NCBI GenBank assembly: GCA_963555705.1
Contig: OY743183.1
Span: forward strand, 30,601,932 to 30,665,931
Length of the DNA stretch: 64,000 nt
Reading direction: 5' to 3'
Origin: Ligustrum vulgare
Taxonomy: Eukaryota; Streptophyta; Magnoliopsida; Lamiales; Oleaceae
Positions 24,866 through 33,590 of the stretch are shown here, in pieces (the stretch's first letter is position 1; each line of letters opens with the position of its first letter). The notes under the pieces were generated by a model. The model saw only the letters and a program-made list of their open reading frames with translations, searched no databases and had not been told where the DNA came from. The translations under genes and the position numbers were made by a program.

Positions 24866-24887
24866 GTGATTCTTGTTGGGGAATCAC
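24866..24887 (-). other. Inverted repeat at the U5 end of the 3' LTR
   Basis: GTGATTC (24866-24872) and GAATCAC (24881-24887) are perfect reverse complements around an 8-nt loop. They lie 4 bp inside the LTR terminus. The same structure is at 31052-31073 in the 5' LTR, where the RNA hairpin would lie just upstream of the primer-binding site. Confidence 0.75.
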
Positions 24888-25179
24888 GGGATCTCGCGGA
24901 AATTGAATTAACACTTGGAAAGTTTCAAATCCAGATTAATTGACGATAACAATATGACCCGACACTCACGACTCAAGAACCAAGGATGTATCAAATCCAA
25001 GACCCGTTAAGATGCGGAATGAAGAACCATAAAGGGGTGAACGCCACAAAGGTTGTCAAATCCTTTGATAAGTTCAAGGGGTTCAATCAAGAACAAAGAA
25101 GAACAGGGATAAACTCACCTAATTCAAGCAATCTCATTAATCATAAAAGTTGTATCGTTTACAATGACCAAGAAAAGGT

Positions 25180-25186
25180 AATATAG
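25180..25186 (-). promoter_or_regulatory. Possible TATA-like element of the LTR
   Basis: In element orientation the sequence reads GGACTATATTACC, downstream of the palindrome cluster. Position and composition fit a core promoter at the U3/R boundary. A second AT-rich candidate lies near 25229-25236. Nothing in the sequence proves transcription starts here. Confidence 0.3.
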
Positions 25187-25248
25187 TCCAAAAATGCGTC
25201 CAAAAATAACCTAGCCGCAAAATACCTAAATTAATATGCGGCGCATTT

Positions 25249-25454
25249 TTACGGCCATAACATATGGGTTTACGGCCGTAATTGACCCTCGGGTCTAAAA
25301 CTGTTTTCATCACTTACGGCCGTGACATTGGTGCTTACGGCCGTAAGTCAGCTTCTGAATAAAAACCCGCATAACTCTTTTACGGCCGTGAATTGATTGT
25401 TACGGCCGTGCGATAGCAAAGTTACGGCCGTAACTCCGAACCTTACGGCCGTAA
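25249..25454 (-). promoter_or_regulatory. Cluster of eight TTACGGCCGTAA palindromes (3' LTR)
   Basis: Copies start at 25249, 25270, 25314, 25335, 25380, 25400, 25422 and 25443. The core TACGGCC is intact in all. Four copies are the perfect 12-bp palindrome and the others differ at one or two positions near the right end. Spacings are 21, 44, 21, 45, 20, 22 and 21 bp, close to one or two times 21-22 bp, so the sites would lie on about the same face of the helix. They are in U3, between the end of the coding region and the probable core promoter. That arrangement suggests repeated binding sites for a dimeric regulator, but the factor is unknown. Confidence 0.6.
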
Positions 25455-25862
25455 AAGACCCTCTGACTTGTTTTCTCCTTGTTCGTTGACCCAAATGCCT
25501 TGCAATGCTTTTGGCGCACCTCCCATATTATCATGCATTGAAAATGGAGTCTTTGACCATGCATTCGAATATTCATCCACCCAAGCTTGCATAAATCCCT
25601 GCATTGCTTGCTTGATCTTCTTAGCCCTCAGCCTCGTTATTGGTCCCACTGGTACATGCAACGGGTCCTTACTCGTATGGTCATTCAGGTACTCATCATT
25701 CCCTCCTTGTTGAAAAGGATTCGTCCTCGAATCATCACCTGCATCAAACAAGGAGAGATCAGCAACGTTAAAAGTAGCAGATATATTAAACTCACCTGGG
25801 AGATCCAACTTATAAGCATTGTCATTGATTCTCTCAATGACTTGAAACGGCCCATCTCCTCT
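25443..25862 (-). pseudogene. Frame-shifted integrase C-terminal tail, largely LTR-encoded
   Basis: A second minus-strand frame of about 140 codons continues the integrase where the main frame breaks down. It begins with the residues expected after the GPY/F-like module (a DGPFQV-type strand) and continues through a [14 protein letters not shown] stretch. It then runs into the 3' LTR for the last 85 codons or so, with a basic GPITRLRAKKIKQ segment. No chromodomain with the usual aromatic residues is visible. CRM elements have a non-canonical targeting (CR) motif at this place, partly encoded by the LTR, and this tail may be the equivalent. The stop codon TAA is the last half of a TTACGGCCGTAA palindrome. 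The tail is disconnected from gag-pol by a single-nucleotide shift. Confidence 0.72.
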
Positions 25863-28800
25863 AGGCTACATAGCTTAGACTTCCGTTGTGCTGGAAATCG
25901 TTCCTTTCGCTTGTGAACCCACATCCAATCGCCTGGTTGAAAAACCACCTGCTTCCTACCCTTATTCGCATGGGACGCATAGTGCTCATTCCTCCTTTCT
26001 ATTTGTAGCTTAACCTTTTCATGGAGTGACTTCACAAGCTCAGCTTTCTTCTTGCCATCTAAATTGTTCCTGTCATCTACAGGCAAAGGAATTAGGTCCA
26101 AAGGGGTTAGTGGATTGAAGCCATTCACAATTTCAAAAGGAGAGTAAGTAGTAGTAGAATGTACAGCCCTGTTATATGCAAATTCCACAAAAGGTAAACA
26201 TTCCTCCCAACTCTTCAAATTTTTATTTATGACAACACGCAAGAGTTGTGTTAACGTCCTATTGACAACTTCTGTCTGACCATCCGTCTGAGGGTGGCAT
26301 GTAGTGGAAAACAATAGTTTAGTACCCATTTTCCCCCACAGAACCTTCCAGAAGTAACTAAGGAATTTGACATCTCTGTCAGACACTATACTCCTAGGCA
26401 CCCCATGTAGCCTGACAACATCCCTAAAGAATAAGTCTGCTATGTTCACGGCTTCATCAGTTTTATGGCAAGGGATGAAGTGTGCCATTTTACTAAACCT
26501 GTCCACCACCACAAAAATGGAATCCCGACCCTTCTTCGTCCTAGGCAAGCCTAAAACAAAATCCATGGATATATCTACCCAAGGCTCACTAGGAACAGGT
26601 AGAGGAGTGTACAAGTCATGTGGTAATACCTTAGACTTAGCCTGTTTACAAGTTATGCATTTATTACAAATTTGGTGAACATCCCGTTTCATCCTAGGCC
26701 AATAAAAATGTTCCTTCAACGTTTCCAATGTTTTTAAAACACCAAAGTGACCCATCAAACCACCCCCGTGAGCTTCACGTACTAACAACTCACGCATAGA
26801 ACAGTTAGGCACACACAATTTATTTTCCTTAAACAAATAACCATCATGCCTATAAAATCTATCAAATGCTCCCTTTTCGCAAGAGACATAAATAGAGGAA
26901 AAATCATGATCGTTCGCATACAAATCTCGAACATATTCAAATCCCAATAATTTAGCATTCAATGAATTAAGGAGCACATACCGTCTTGACAACGCATCTG
27001 CAACTATATTTTCCTTACCGTGTTTGTATTGAATGACATAAGGAAAAGTCTCCACAAACTCCATCCATCGGGCATGTCTTTTGTTCAACTTACCTTGCCC
27101 TTTGAGGTGCTTTAATGACTCGTGATCCGTGTGGATGACAAATTCTTTTGGCCAGAGGTAATGCTGCCAAGTCTCCAATGCCCTGACAAGAGCATAAAGC
27201 TCCTTATCATACGTTGGATAGTTCAACGCTGCCCCGCTCAGCTTTTCACTGAAATAAGCTATCGGCCTCTTTTCCTGCATAAGAACAGCTCCAATCCCTA
27301 TTCCTGATGCATCACATTCAATCTCGAAGGTTTGGTTATAATTAGGTAATGCTAAAACTGGTGCAGAACATAAGGCATCTTTAAGCAACGCAAAGGCATT
27401 TTCCTGTTCCTCCCCCCAACGGAAACCCACACTCTTTTTAATTACCTCAGTGAGTGGTGTGGCGATTGTACTGAAATCTTTCACAAACCTCCTATAAAAA
27501 CTTGCTAACCCATGAAAACTCCATACCTCAGTTACACTCTTTGGTGTTGGCCATTCCCTAATAGCTCGGATTTTCTCCTCATCAACCGCAATACCATCCT
27601 TACCAACAACATAACCAAGGAATATGACCTTATCGATGCAAAACGTACACTTTTTAAAGTTAGCATACAAATTTTCAGTGCGTAAAACCTCAAGTACAAA
27701 CCTCAAATGTCTAACATGCTCTTCTACATTCTTACTATAAATTAAAATGTCATCAAAATACACGACCACAAACTTACCAATGAAAGCTCGTAAAACATGG
27801 TTCATCGACCTCATGAATGTACTAGGTGCATTGGTGAGACCAAACGGCATAACTAACCATTCATAAAGCCCATATTTGGTCTTGAATGCAGTTTTCCATT
27901 CGTCCCCCTCTTTCATGCGTATTTGGTGATATCCACTTTTAAGGTCAATTTTACTAAAGACGCATGAACCATACAATTCATCAAGCATGTCATCTAACCT
28001 AGGTATAGGATGGCGATACTTTACCGTGATATTGTTAATGGCCCTACAATCCACGCACATCCTCCAGGTTCCATCCTTCTTGGGCACCAATAAGACCGGC
28101 ACCGCACATGGGCTCATACTTTCTCGAACGTAGCCCTTGCTCAACAACTCGTCAACTTGCCGCTGAAGCTCCTTTGTTTCCTCCGGATTGCTTCTATATG
28201 CAGGCCTATTTGGAATGACAGCTCCCGGTGCAAAATCAATCTGGTGCTCGATGCCCCGAATGGGCGGTAGCCCACTGGGTATGTCTTCCGGGAATACATC
28301 TTCAAATTCCTGTAAAAGAGAAACAGCTAAATGGGGGAGGGAAGAGTTAGTGTCAGCGAGTGCAAGGAAGGAGTCCTTGTACATTAGTAAGACCACTGGT
28401 TGGTGGTCAAGGGCAGCTCTTTTGATATCACTCTTTTTGGCTAGGAAGCTCACTTTGGTTTTCTCTCCTCTTTCTTTTCTGGCACTCGCCACTCGCTCTC
28501 CTTTTTCTGAGGTGGAACCCTCAACTCTCTGCTTTTCTCTCAGCTCTCCTTTTTCTGGGATCGTGGTCCCAACCCTCTTTTGAACACTCAGCTCTCCTTT
28601 TTCTGGGATCGGGGTCCCAACTCTCTTTATCCTCTCTTCCTCACTTTTTAGTTTCAGCTGATCCTCATAAACTTGCTGTGGAGTTAATGACATAAGTCGA
28701 ATGCTTTTCCCATCCTTCGTAAAACTGTATCTATTTTTGTACCCGTCATGTACCACCCTCCTGTCATATTGCCATGGCCGACCCAACAGGATGTGTCCAG

Positions 28801-30370
28801 CATGCATTGGAACCACATCACAAATTAACTCATCCTCGTATTTCCCGATAGATAGGTTGATTAACACCTGCTTGTTTACTTTTATCTCACCGGACTCATT
28901 CAGCCACTGTAATTTATAAGGTCTAGGGTGTTTGATAATAGGTAAACACAATTTCTCAACAAGAGTGGTACTAACCACGTTGGTACAACTCCCCCCATCA
29001 ATGATCAAACTACATACTTTATTATTAACAAAGCATCTAGTATGGAATATGTTTTCCCTTTGCTCACCCGATTCCTCCACCTTAATTTGGGTACTAAGGG
29101 CACGCCTAGTAATAAGGGATTGAGCTACCGCATAATCTCCATCATCACAATCACTAGCTTCTTCTAAGGCAGGCATACCCCTAAACTCATCATCATCCTC
29201 AACCTCATCCTCCGACACCACCACCCCATTTCGCACAAGCATTATTTTCTTGTTCGGGCATTGTGATGCAATGTGTCCGATCCCCATACACCTAAAACAC
29301 TTGATGTCCCTACTCCTAGGAGGTTGAAAGTTAGAAGCGGGGTTACCTTTATTGGTAGACTCCTCTCGAGCCTTTGGTGGTTCTGGCTTCCCCTTTTGAG
29401 CAGCTCCTTCATTTTTGTTATTTCCACTCCACGTAGGTTTCCAAGGAGTGGAACCCGACGAGTACTTCGCTGTTCCTTTCCTCTTCAGCTGCCTCTCCAC
29501 CTTCATCGCCATGTGCAACATCTCCTCCAGTTCAACATAATGTTGCAGTTCTATTACATTTGCAATGTCCCTGTTCAAACCACTCAAAAACCAGGCCATT
29601 GTGGCCTCCGGATCCTCCTCAATATTCGCTCGGATCATAGCAATCTCCATCTCTTTATGGCATTCCTCTACACTCTTCGAACCCTGAGACAAAGTTTGTA
29701 GTTTCTGGTACAAGTCCCTATAGTAATGGTTGGGCACGAACCTTTTTCTCATCAAACCCTTCAACTCGTTCCAGGCCTCAACAGGTCGCTCACGGTTCCT
29801 CCTCCTACTAGTCACTAATTGATCCCACCACACAAGTGCATAATCTGCGAACTCTATAACGGCTAACTTCACCTTCTTTTCCTCCGAGTAGTTATGGCAC
29901 TCAAAAATTAGTTCGACCTTCTTCTCCCACTCAAGGTACACCTCCGGCTCACTTTTGCCCTGGAAAGCTGGCATAGACATTTTAATGTTTCCCAGGCTTC
30001 TATCCATCCCATCATCATCCCTATATTCACGCCTATTGCCCCTTCCACGCCGACCACCTCGGCCTCTTCTCCTACCCAAACTAGCCACTGACACATTTCC
30101 ACTATCATCATCAACACTATCACCTATCTCAACATCATCATCATCCCAATCTCTATTTCTAGGATTACGGAACCTTTGCGGCCTCTGGATATTAGGAGCC
30201 GTGCGCGGCTGCTCTCTATGTAGTTGGGCAATATCCGCGCTATTCGTGTCCACAGAGATTTTAATTTCCCCCAACCTCGCATCCAACTTCTCGAATCGTT
30301 TGTCCAACATTGCAAGAAAGTGGAACTGTTGGTTATCCTCCCCTGTCGATGATGCGTCTTTCTGTGACAT
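25685..30370 (-). CDS. Gag-Pol polyprotein (Ty3/gypsy), C-terminus frameshifted
   Basis: This 1561-codon frame starts at an ATG at 30370, with an in-frame TGA a few codons upstream. Residue 1-130: leader with an Arg/Gly-rich patch (99-114). 130-300: Gag. 358-371: CCHC knuckle. 446-540: protease, Asp458 in DGG. 582-630: repetitive charged linker. About 700-900: reverse transcriptase with YFDD at 871-874. About 1015-1128: RNase H with Asp1020, Glu1057, Asp1082 and Asp1125. 1195-1500: integrase with HHCC and D,D-35-E. All key catalytic residues are present. Gag would package the RNA, the protease would process the polyprotein, and RT/RNase H and integrase would copy and insert it. After about residue 1502 (near 25864) the frame departs from the family pattern, and the last 59 residues are a frameshift artefact. 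The true tail lies in another frame at 25443-25862. Gag and Pol share one frame with no internal stop. Confidence 0.93.
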   Translation of the reverse strand: MSQKDASSTGEDNQQFHFLAMLDKRFEKLDARLGEIKISVDTNSADIAQLHREQPRTAPNIQRPQRFRNPRNRDWDDDDVEIGDSVDDDSGNVSVASLGRRRGRGGRRGRGNRREYRDDDGMDRSLGNIKMSMPAFQGKSEPEVYLEWEKKVELIFECHNYSEEKKVKLAVIEFADYALVWWDQLVTSRRRNRERPVEAWNELKGLMRKRFVPNHYYRDLYQKLQTLSQGSKSVEECHKEMEIAMIRANIEEDPEATMAWFLSGLNRDIANVIELQHYVELEEMLHMAMKVERQLKRKGTAKYSSGSTPWKPTWSGNNKNEGAAQKGKPEPPKAREESTNKGNPASNFQPPRSRDIKCFRCMGIGHIASQCPNKKIMLVRNGVVVSEDEVEDDDEFRGMPALEEASDCDDGDYAVAQSLITRRALSTQIKVEESGEQRENIFHTRCFVNNKVCSLIIDGGSCTNVVSTTLVEKLCLPIIKHPRPYKLQWLNESGEIKVNKQVLINLSIGKYEDELICDVVPMHAGHILLGRPWQYDRRVVHDGYKNRYSFTKDGKSIRLMSLTPQQVYEDQLKLKSEEERIKRVGTPIPEKGELSVQKRVGTTIPEKGELREKQRVEGSTSEKGERVASARKERGEKTKVSFLAKKSDIKRAALDHQPVVLLMYKDSFLALADTNSSLPHLAVSLLQEFEDVFPEDIPSGLPPIRGIEHQIDFAPGAVIPNRPAYRSNPEETKELQRQVDELLSKGYVRESMSPCAVPVLLVPKKDGTWRMCVDCRAINNITVKYRHPIPRLDDMLDELYGSCVFSKIDLKSGYHQIRMKEGDEWKTAFKTKYGLYEWLVMPFGLTNAPSTFMRSMNHVLRAFIGKFVVVYFDDILIYSKNVEEHVRHLRFVLEVLRTENLYANFKKCTFCIDKVIFLGYVVGKDGIAVDEEKIRAIREWPTPKSVTEVWSFHGLASFYRRFVKDFSTIATPLTEVIKKSVGFRWGEEQENAFALLKDALCSAPVLALPNYNQTFEIECDASGIGIGAVLMQEKRPIAYFSEKLSGAALNYPTYDKELYALVRALETWQHYLWPKEFVIHTDHESLKHLKGQGKLNKRHARWMEFVETFPYVIQYKHGKENIVADALSRRYVLLNSLNAKLLGFEYVRDLYANDHDFSSIYVSCEKGAFDRFYRHDGYLFKENKLCVPNCSMRELLVREAHGGGLMGHFGVLKTLETLKEHFYWPRMKRDVHQICNKCITCKQAKSKVLPHDLYTPLPVPSEPWVDISMDFVLGLPRTKKGRDSIFVVVDRFSKMAHFIPCHKTDEAVNIADLFFRDVVRLHGVPRSIVSDRDVKFLSYFWKVLWGKMGTKLLFSTTCHPQTDGQTEVVNRTLTQLLRVVINKNLKSWEECLPFVEFAYNRAVHSTTTYSPFEIVNGFNPLTPLDLIPLPVDDRNNLDGKKKAELVKSLHEKVKLQIERRNEHYASHANKGRKQVVFQPGDWMWVHKRKERFPAQRKSKLCSLEEMGRFKSLRESMTMLISWISQVSLIYLLLLTLLISPCLMQVMIRGRILFNKEGMMST
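25699..25708 (-). other. Polypurine tract (plus-strand primer)
   Basis: In element orientation AAGGAGGGAA directly abuts the TGATGAG start of the 3' LTR. A purine run at this place is where RNase H leaves the primer for plus-strand DNA synthesis. Confidence 0.88.
25871..26788 (-). other. Integrase region of Gag-Pol
   Basis: Residues 1195-1500. The zinc-binding H2C2 domain has His1201, His1208, Cys1238 and Cys1241, with the [15 protein letters not shown] core between. The catalytic core has Asp1270 (SMDFV), Asp1331 (VSDRD) and Glu1367 (DGQTEVVNR), a D-X60-D-X35-E spacing. A GPY/F-like module ([19 protein letters not shown]) follows at about 1475-1493. The domain looks catalytically intact, but its C-terminal extension is cut off by the frameshift. 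Confidence 0.9.
26987..27328 (-). other. RNase H region of Gag-Pol
   Basis: Residues 1015-1128. Acidic residues are in the expected order: Asp1020 in ECDAS, Glu1057 in YDKEL, Asp1082 in HTDHESL and Asp1125 in ADALSRR. It would degrade the RNA strand of the hybrid and release the polypurine primer. Confidence 0.9.
27671..28273 (-). other. Reverse transcriptase region of Gag-Pol
   Basis: Residues about 700-900. Conserved blocks are present: [24 protein letters not shown] with its first catalytic Asp, [12 protein letters not shown], the YFDD box at 871-874 (27749-27760) and FLGYVV. There is no stop or visible loss of a core motif. Confidence 0.93.
28481..28627 (-). repeat. Repeated linker between protease and RT
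   Basis: Residues 582-630 contain about three copies of an IPEKGEL-type unit: [24 protein letters not shown] and a degenerate [11 protein letters not shown]. On the DNA, 'agctctcctttttctgggatc' recurs at a spacing of about 48 bp. The segment is charged and lies outside the conserved folds. Confidence 0.75.
28751..29035 (-). other. Aspartic protease region of Gag-Pol
   Basis: Residues 446-540. The active-site motif is IIDGGSC with Asp458, and the second conserved block is HILLGRPW (525-533). The DGG form in place of DSG/DTG matches what is known of CRM-type elements. The enzyme works as a dimer to process Gag-Pol. Confidence 0.82.
29258..29299 (-). other. Nucleocapsid zinc knuckle (CCHC)
   Basis: Residues 358-371 read [14 protein letters not shown], a CX2CX4HX4C knuckle. 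This is the RNA-binding nucleocapsid part of Gag. Confidence 0.95.
29471..29983 (-). other. Gag capsid-like region
   Basis: Residues 130-300 fit the plant retrotransposon Gag fold: [12 protein letters not shown] near the start, W181-W182 in ALVWWDQL, then the [15 protein letters not shown] and EECHKEMEI helices. An Arg/Gly-rich patch and an acidic run precede it. It would form the particle shell. Confidence 0.88.
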
Positions 30371-30776
30371 GGTTAGTGATCAATAGAAAAGAAAAAAAAT
30401 ATAAATAATTTTCAAGAAAATATATCCTCACGTGTTTAGCACTCGTGTATCACTCTATTCGGCTTTTTCCCTCTATTGATCTCACAACTCTGCCTTTTTC
30501 CTCTCTATCCCTTTCCTCAAGCTCTCAACGAACCCACCAAACTAGTCACGGACTTGGTCCTTGTGGAATTAACCCAAGGTGCAAGACACAACAGATGAAA
30601 AGAAGATTTGATGGAATATTGGACTCAAGAAACTGAACTGATGTAACGGAATGAACGAATTTGCAGGTAGTGATGGATGACGAAACTACTATGAATGTGG
30701 GAAAATTAAAAGGTATCAAGAAAGGTCTTCTTGACTATGGAATGATGTTCTTGATCTTGCTCTTCAATAATAATAC

Positions 30777-30813
<37 letters not shown>

Positions 30814-31033
30814 AATTTCGTACCTTTTTTTTTTTTTTTTTTTGCTAATCAAGAACAATCAATAATGAAAAAAATTGAAACTAGACCAATCTTGAAATAG
30901 TGAAGAATTTCAAGAAACCCAAGAATCTACTATTGATTCAACGATGGCTCAAGAACAATGAAATCTAATGAAGAAAGAAAGAAAAAAATTGAAACAAAAC
31001 AAGAATTATATCAAAACCTGGATTTAGAGCCAA
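30371..31033 (-). other. Untranslated leader between PBS and gag
   Basis: About 660 bp lie between the primer-binding site and the gag ATG. The stretch contains two long homopolymers and otherwise AT-rich sequence. I see no convincing gene. It is the expected place for the packaging signal, but no specific motif is recognisable. Confidence 0.7.
30780..30843 (-). repeat. Paired homopolymer tracts (A-runs in element sense)
   Basis: A run of 33 T (30780-30812), the 12-nt spacer 'gaatttcgtacc', and a run of 19 T (30825-30843) are seen on the plus strand. In the element RNA these are A-tracts in the leader. Their exact lengths are prone to sequencing error. Confidence 0.9.
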
Positions 31034-31045
31034 GCTCTGATACCA
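31034..31045 (-). other. Primer-binding site, initiator-Met tRNA type
   Basis: In element orientation TGGTATCAGAGC begins 2 nt after the CA end of the 5' LTR. This is the usual plant retroelement PBS complementary to the 3' end of tRNA-iMet and primes minus-strand synthesis. Confidence 0.94.
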
Positions 31046-31047
31046 AA

Positions 31048-31884
31048 TGATGTGATTCTTGTTGGGGAATCACGGGATCTCGCGGAAATTGAATTAACAC
31101 TTGGAAAGTTCCAAATCCAGATTAATTGACGATAACAATATGACCCGACACTCACGACTCAAGAACCAAGGATGTATCAAATCCAAGACCCGTTAAGATG
31201 CGGAATGAAGAACAATAAAGGGGTGAACGCCACAAAGGTTGTCAAATCCTTTGATAAGTTAAAAGGGTTCAATCAAGAACAAAGAAGAACAGGGATAAAC
31301 TCACCTAATTCAAGCAATCTCATTAATCATAAAAGTTGTATCGTTTACAATGACCAAGAAAAGGTAATATAGTCCAAAAATGCGTTCAAAAATAACCTAG
31401 CCGCAAAATACCTAAATTAATATGCGGCGCATTCTTACGGCCGTAACATATGGGTTTACGGCCGTAATTGACCCTCGGGTCTAAAACTGTTTTCATCACT
31501 TACGGCCGTGACATTGGTGCTTACGGCCATAAGTCAGCTTCTGAATAAAAACCCGCATAACTCTTTTACGGCCGTGAATTGATTGTTACGGCCGTGCGAT
31601 AGCAAAGTTACGGCCGTAACTCCGAACCTTACAGCCGTAAAAGACCCTCTGACTTGTTTTCTCCTTGTTCTTTGACCCAAATGCCTTGCAATGCTTTTGG
31701 CGCACCTCCCATATTATCATGCATTGAAAATGGAGTCTTTGACCATGCATTCGAATATTCATCCACCCAAGCTTGCATAAATCCCTGCATTGCTTGCTTG
31801 ATCTTCTTAGCCCTCAGCCTCGTTATTGGCCCCACTGGTACATGCAACGGGTCCTTACTCGTATGGTCACTCAGGTACTCATCA
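31048..31884 (-). repeat. 5' LTR (837 bp)
   Basis: TG...CA ends fit exactly between the PBS side (31047) and the target duplication (31885). It is collinear with the other LTR at an offset of 6186 bp. The copy of the integrase-tail coding segment (31629-31884) has no upstream frame here and is not expressed as protein from this position. It would provide promoter, transcription start and the 5' R-U5 of the genomic RNA. Confidence 0.96.
31435..31640 (-). promoter_or_regulatory. Cluster of eight TTACGGCCGTAA palindromes (5' LTR)
   Basis: Same positions and spacings as in the 3' LTR (offset 6186). The first copy keeps the CCG that is CCA in the other LTR. The copy at 31521 has CCA, and the last copy (31629) has ACAGCC in place of ACGGCC. 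Because this LTR drives transcription of the full-length RNA, any regulatory role of the palindromes would act from here. Confidence 0.6.
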
Positions 31885-31889
31885 CGTTT
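31885..31889 (-). other. Target-site duplication, right copy (CGTTT)
   Basis: This is the second copy of the 5-bp duplication, followed directly by the rest of the interrupted M2 monomer ('tcttgggcac'). Confidence 0.95.
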
Positions 31890-33590
31890 TCTTGGGCACA
31901 TAAAATGGTTTTTCCCTCGTACGTAAAGTTTTTGAATCCTTGAAGAGAGAGACTAGGTAAAATATTCTCTTAAATTCCAAAATATTCATACCAATTTTGA
32001 AACCATTTTGGAAAATTATTTTAACATGATTGAAGGAACAGGATAAACCACGAAATAATAAGATGTCTAAAGAAGAAAACATTAAACAAAGCATCTTGGT
32101 AATCCAAGTAATTGAAATGCGAAGAGAAATCTTCCCCCTTCGAAAGGTTCAGCTTTTTCTCGAGCTAAGGGTAGTGTCCCCTGTCTTCAAATGACAACAA
32201 AAATGCAAAATGACATTTTTAAAAAATCGATATGTTGAGGATATTGTTTATTTTGAGTAGGTTGCAGTTATCTTTTGATTTCGCTCCCTTGGTTTCTTAC
32301 TACTTTTACCCGGAACTTCTCTCTTTCTCTTAAGAAATTCCGGATTCTCTTCATATTTCTTCTTAGTAATATGAAATGTTTCATTTGGACCTAAAGTAGG
32401 AATCTCATCTCGAAAAAGCTAACTTTCATTTTTAAGGTCCTAACAATCTTTTTAGGATTGTGAGAGTCACCAGGATTTTGAACAACAAAAAAGTCACAGC
32501 ACCTCGATCCATGAGACTTTAAAAAAGAGGATAAATTGGAATAAAACGTTTTCTTGGGCACATAAAATGGTTTTTCCCTCGTTCGTAAAGTTTTTGAATC
32601 CTTGAAAAGAGAGACAAGGTTAAATATTCTCTTCAATTCCAAAATATTCACACCAATTTTGAAACCATTTTGGAAAAGTATTTTTTACATGATTGAAGGA
32701 ACATGATAAACCAGGAATGCATAAGATGTCTATGGAAGAAAATATTAAACAAAGCATATTCGTAATCCGAGCATATGAAATTAGAAGAGAAATCACCGTT
32801 TGAAAGATTCATCATTTTCTCGAGCCAAGGGTATTGTCCCGAGTTTTCAAATGACAACAAAAAGGAAAATTGACATTTTTGAAAAATCAATTTGTTGAGG
32901 ATAATGTTTATTTTGAGTAGGTTACAGTTATCTTTTGATTTCACTCCCTTGGTTCCTTTGCTATTTTCACTCTGAATTTCTATCTCTCTCTTAAGAAATG
33001 CCAAATTATCTCCATATTTCTACTCAGTAATATGAAAAGTTTCATTTGGAACTAAAATAGAAATCTCCTCTTGGAAAAAGCTAACTTTAATTTTTGAGCT
33101 CCTAACAATCTTTTTAGGATTGGGAGAGTCACCAAGATTTTGAACAACAAAAAAGTCACAGCAGATGATCCATGAGACTTTAAAAAAGAGGATAAATTGG
33201 AATAAAACGTTTTCTTGGGCACATAAAATGGTTTTTCCCTCATACGTAAAGTTTTTGAATCCTTGAAGAGAGAGACTAGGTAAAATATTCTCTTCAATTC
33301 CAAAATATTCATACCAATTTTGAAACCATTTTGGAAAATTATTTTAACATGATTGAAGGAACAGGATAAACCAAGAAATAATAAGATGTCTAAAGAAGAA
33401 AACATTAAACAAAGCATCTTGGTAATCCAAGTAATTGAATTGCGAAGAGAAATCTTCCCCCTTTGAAAGGTTCAACTTTTTCTCGAGCTAAGGGTAGTGT
33501 CCACTGTCTTCAAATGACAACAAAAATGCAAAATGACATTTTTAAAAAATCAATATGTTGAGGATATTGTTTATTTTGAGTAGGTTGCAG

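Larger units (their letters stand above)
24862..25698 (-). repeat. 3' LTR (837 bp)
   Basis: In element orientation it starts TGATGAGTACC at 25698 and ends ...CACATCA at 24862. It matches the other LTR over the same length with 12 mismatches and no indel seen (about 98.6% identity). Its first part (25443-25698) holds coding sequence for the integrase tail. The next 200 bp hold eight TTACGGCCGTAA-like palindromes, and a 7-bp inverted repeat sits at the U5 end. Nine of the 12 differences between LTRs are transitions, three of them at CpG sites inside the palindromes, as methylcytosine deamination would produce. Confidence 0.96.
24862..31884 (-). mobile_element. Ty3/gypsy LTR retrotransposon, CRM-like chromovirus, near-complete
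   Basis: The element is 7023 bp long, with two 837-bp LTRs, a 5-bp target duplication, a PBS, a PPT and one long gag-pol frame, all on the minus strand. Domain order Gag-PR-RT-RH-INT (integrase last) defines Ty3/gypsy. The protease motif IIDGGSC, the RT/RNase H sequence, the absence of a classical chromodomain, an integrase tail that continues into the 3' LTR and insertion in a satellite all point to the CRM clade. This assignment rests on recalled family features and not on a search; Reina or another chromovirus lineage is possible. The only obvious coding break is one frameshift near 25863. It splits an M2 satellite monomer and is the only transposon visible in the window. Confidence 0.95.

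Noticed and set aside
24986..25186. A 66-codon plus-strand frame present in both LTRs (also 31172-31372)
   Set aside because: It lies in the R/U5 part of the LTR on the opposite strand to the element, has no recognisable motif, and is duplicated only because LTRs are duplicated.
25249..25454. Regular short repeats resembling a CRISPR array
   Set aside because: The repeat is only 12 bp, palindromic, spaced by about 9-10 bp or twice that, and sits inside an LTR of a plant element; there are no cas genes and no spacer pattern.
25685..25863. Last 59 residues of the long gag-pol frame as a novel C-terminal domain
   Set aside because: The hydrophobic, Leu-rich tail comes from reading the integrase-tail DNA in the wrong frame; the family-like sequence is in the adjacent frame.
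25468..30386. Plus-strand reading frames across the retrotransposon
   Set aside because: They are antisense shadows of gag-pol; none shows a recognisable domain and the minus-strand frame explains the region completely.
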